This document shows positions 61,315 through 63,302 of a stretch of DNA of 63,302 bases, one piece after another. The position numbers and the translations under genes are program-made. The DNA comes from Dethiothermospora halolimnae (lineage in GTDB: Bacteria; Bacillota; Clostridia; Tissierellales; VENL01). Numbering within the stretch: position 1 is the stretch's first letter; each line of letters opens with the position of its first letter. The stretch spans positions 1 to 63,302 of the forward strand of contig NZ_JBAKFX010000019.1 of assembly GCF_037577855.1 (NCBI RefSeq). Direction: 5' to 3'. The notes beneath the pieces are model-generated. The model made no database searches. It was given only the letters and a program-made list of their open reading frames with translations, and was not told the DNA's origin.

Positions 61315-61711
61315 TTATCTATAGTAAGGTAATGTCATTTTCCATGCTAATCTAAACTTTACTATCAAAATAACAGCAGTTTTATCTCTCCTTCTCCCAA
61401 CTTGAAAAGCAGTATCTTTATCTTCTGATAAATGAACATACTGCCTATCTTGAGGTAATAATCTATTATTTTTAATTGACCTAATAAATCGCTTTGCAGT
61501 CCCATGATATAAATACTTAGGGGACTCAACTATTTGTTTTTGGATTTTTTTAGATATTAAATGACCCTATAAGGCTCTAATCCTATTATCTTCAATCTCA
61601 TGACGTTTCTTATCGAATGCCTCTATCATTTTTATCAAGTTTTAATCCATATTTATCTGGACCATGCCTTAAAGCATAAGATATTTCTTTACTTAGCTCT
61701 AGATATTTCAT
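61315..61711 (-). pseudogene. kptA: Decayed kptA (RNA 2'-phosphotransferase) gene
   Basis: On the minus strand an intact start (GGGAGAGG, then ATG at 61711) codes KYLELSKEISYALRHGPDKYGL, the N-terminus of KptA/Tpt1, and stops soon after. In a second frame follows KKRHEIEDNRIRAL, a stop in place of the residue before GH, then ESPKYLYHGTAKRFI and YVHLSEDKDTAFQVGRRRDKTAV, the conserved C-terminal catalytic blocks. About 40 residues are missing between the parts. At least one frameshift, one nonsense codon and one deletion are present, so the gene is dead. KptA removes 2'-phosphate from RNA splice junctions. Confidence 0.85.
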
Positions 61712-62128
61712 TTTATCCTCTCCCTTTTACATTAAATATTAGTAAACAAATTTATTTTTAGTTCATTCCCCTAATTCATTATACTTTCATTAATTTAATG
61801 CCTACCTTCAATGATATTTTTTAAGCTAGATTGAATAATTAGTTTAATACCTAACTTCACTATTATCATCGACATTAATTAGATCAGTATATATACCTTA
61901 TTTTTCTATAAAATGTTATAGATTCTATAAAAAATAACTATTATTATATAACAAAAGTCTATATCTATAACTTGTCCACTAAAAACTTTGATTTTTTTAT
62001 ATGCTGATATGTCCTTTGTTTCTGTATATGGTATATCCTATGGTATTGTTATACTGTCCCCTTTGACATACTGGAATAAAGTCTTATTCTATCTTTTAGT
62101 ATATAACACACTTTTTTAATGTTTCTTC

Positions 62129-62235
62129 TTATCTATTTGATCCTGGAATTTCTATTATCATATCAATATCTAGCTCTTCTTTTAACATATTTTTAGCTAC
62201 TTCTTGTCTTCCCTTTGTCACAGTCTTTAGTTTTA
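62129..62235 (-). pseudogene. Remnant of a Rpn-family nuclease C-terminus
   Basis: The frame reads TKGRQEVAKNMLKEELDIDM then IIEIPGSNR and stops. This is clearly related to the C-terminal tail of the Rpn-family gene at 62336-63301 (KRQVAMKMIKEGLDIEIIMNITGL). No N-terminal part is visible upstream. It is a leftover of a paralogue. The remaining DNA between the kptA pseudogene and this fragment (61712-62128) is AT-rich with no supported gene. Confidence 0.7.
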
Positions 62236-62269
62236 TTTATCATCAATAACATCCACTATGAACGATAAA

Positions 62270-62321
62270 TAATTTAAGGCACCTAAAGAATAACTAGTTA
62301 TTCTTTAGGTGCCTTAAATTA
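62270..62321 (-). terminator. 52-bp perfect palindrome after the Rpn gene
   Basis: The arm TAATTTAAGGCACCTAAAGA plus ATAACT is followed by its exact complement, with no spacer, 14 bases beyond the Rpn-family stop codon. It would end that transcript. Confidence 0.8.
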
Positions 62322-62335
62322 ACCTCTTCATTTTC

Positions 62336-63301
62336 TTAATGTTTTTCCCTATCTACTTTTCTCTTTAATTTCAATACTTCTTTTCTATTTAGTCCTGTAA
62401 TATTCATTATTATTTCAATGTCTAATCCTTCTTTTATCATTTTCATAGCTACTTGTCTTTTTTCTTCATACCTTCCTTTTGACATCCCTTCTTTTAACCC
62501 TTGTTCTATTCCTTGTTCTATTCCTTGTCTCTTAATATTATCTAATGTCTTTTCTAAATTATGAACCATTATATCTACCTCCCTTTGATTTGATTCATCC
62601 AGTACTTTATCCACATCACTTTCATTACTTTTATCTAGCCTAGGCTTAATTATCTTTTTTAACCATTGCTTAAATACATCAAATTGCTCCGGACTTACTC
62701 TTTTTAATATATATTTTATTTTTGTTAACCTTCTTATTAACTCTTTTTGGTCTATTTCTTGGTCCAATAAAAATATTGATGACACTAAATTTGAAAGATT
62801 ATATAACTCTTCTTCTTCATATCTATTTACATCAAATAGTATATAACTAAAATCTAGTATATTATCTTCAAATAACTCATATCCATTTAATATTTCCTTA
62901 AAACTTCTACAAGCTGTCCAGTTATTTTTTCCGTTGTATAAAACTATCGGTATAATAGCTGGTAATCTAAAGTCTTTTCTTCTTTTTTCTTGTTTTGTAG
63001 TATTTTTTAATATTTCTCTCCATATTTCTGCCATATAAAATAATAGTCTCATTGGCATCTGAAAGTCAACTTTAGATTGAAATTCTAATAATACATAGCA
63101 TATTATTTCTTTTCCATCTATATTTACTTTTACAAAAATACCTATCTGTTTCTTTCCTTTTGTTAGCCAATCGCATACTTCTTCTCTACCTTTTTTAGTG
63201 AATACTTTTCTTGCACCCTTTGGTACAAACTCAAAGACACCAGAAAGCCCTACTGTAAATAATCCATCTGTTAAGGCTTCTTTTACACTTATCCCTTCAC
63301 C
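62336..63301 (-). CDS. Rpn family PD-(D/E)XK nuclease / putative transposase, partial
   Basis: The frame is open from its stop at 62336 to the window end, at least 321 codons, so the start lies outside. The segment YVLLEFQSKVDFQMPMRLLFYMAEIWRE is the core of the Rpn (PDDEXK) family, with the E-x-Q catalytic pair in LLEFQS; PAIIPIVLYNGKNNWTACR is the next conserved block. The C-terminus has coiled Gln/Glu-rich repeats (RQGIEQGIEQGLKEGMSKGR) and the usual tail. Before the core, where an SD(L/V)-type Asp is normally found, the residues are KKQIGIFVKV. The preceding 50 residues (VKEALTDGLFTVGLSG...) look unlike the usual N-terminus, so the copy may be altered. Confidence 0.8.
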   Translation of the reverse strand, partial: GEGISVKEALTDGLFTVGLSGVFEFVPKGARKVFTKKGREEVCDWLTKGKKQIGIFVKVNIDGKEIICYVLLEFQSKVDFQMPMRLLFYMAEIWREILKNTTKQEKRRKDFRLPAIIPIVLYNGKNNWTACRSFKEILNGYELFEDNILDFSYILFDVNRYEEEELYNLSNLVSSIFLLDQEIDQKELIRRLTKIKYILKRVSPEQFDVFKQWLKKIIKPRLDKSNESDVDKVLDESNQREVDIMVHNLEKTLDNIKRQGIEQGIEQGLKEGMSKGRYEEKRQVAMKMIKEGLDIEIIMNITGLNRKEVLKLKRKVDREKH

Positions 63302-63302
63302 T

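Overview
The window looks like chromosomal DNA of a low-GC, endospore-forming anaerobic Firmicute (Clostridia or Tissierellia grade). The evidence is AT-rich sequence (roughly 30% GC by eye), AGGAGG-type ribosome sites with several GTG and TTG starts, and many sporulation, germination and spore-coat genes. These include a spoVA cluster, a GerA-type receptor operon, a CotF-type coat pair, an exosporium-like protein, splB and a YjcZ-like small protein. I cannot fix the species. No rRNA, tRNA, CRISPR array or prophage was seen.

Layout. (1) 1-5.7 kb: a GntR / AgaS-type isomerase / Gfo-Idh-MocA amino-sugar cluster with two matching operators, then a short YidC-type insertase and a TetR regulator. 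(2) 5.75-13 kb: an enoate-reductase-like flavoenzyme with paired TetR-type operators inside its promoter, an M42 aminopeptidase, an orphan CitA-like sensor kinase and a YjeM-type amino-acid transporter. (3) 13-26 kb: the spore block, with a CsxC-like protein, a LysM-VanY peptidase, a six-gene spoVA operon bracketed by two DUF1657 genes, transporters, a four-gene germinant receptor operon that includes a candidate D subunit, and an M15-type lipoprotein peptidase. (4) 26-40 kb: a ClpE-like unfoldase, many small lineage-type genes, a 159-bp MITE-like palindromic element, a patatin, DegV, a PAS-PAS-GGDEF-EAL protein, a dicarboxylate/amino-acid symporter and coat proteins. (5) 40-46 kb: a glycerol regulon of two operons (glpA-like / FAD oxidoreductase / DUF1667, and glpP-glpK). 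Each has a promoter and a transcribed terminator hairpin of the same design, as expected for GlpP-controlled antitermination. (6) 46-55 kb: PAP2 phosphatase, LysM-M14 endopeptidase, PEP synthase, AbgT transporter, mnmA, an MFS transporter and a HAD phosphatase. (7) 55-63.3 kb: a RAYT-type transposase flanked by GGGACrGTTCA repeats, spore photoproduct lyase with an apparent Cys-to-Ala change, a nitrilase-family amidase, overlapping endonuclease V and rtcB genes, a decayed kptA (RNA 2'-phosphotransferase) pseudogene, a Rpn-family remnant, and a Rpn-family gene running off the end.

How the genes work together. The amino-sugar, enoate-reductase and glycerol loci each carry their own visible control circuit. 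The spore block covers Ca-DPA uptake (SpoVA), germinant sensing (Ger), cortex or wall peptidases, coat and exosporium proteins, and UV repair of spore DNA. The end of the window was an RNA-repair neighbourhood (kptA, nfi, rtcB) that has lost kptA.

The most unusual non-coding features are five perfect palindromes of 40-56 bp with no spacer at gene ends, a dispersed repeat family built on GGTGCCTTTGGCGC and GTGCAAGGTACAGAG, and the 159-bp element with 27-bp inverted ends.
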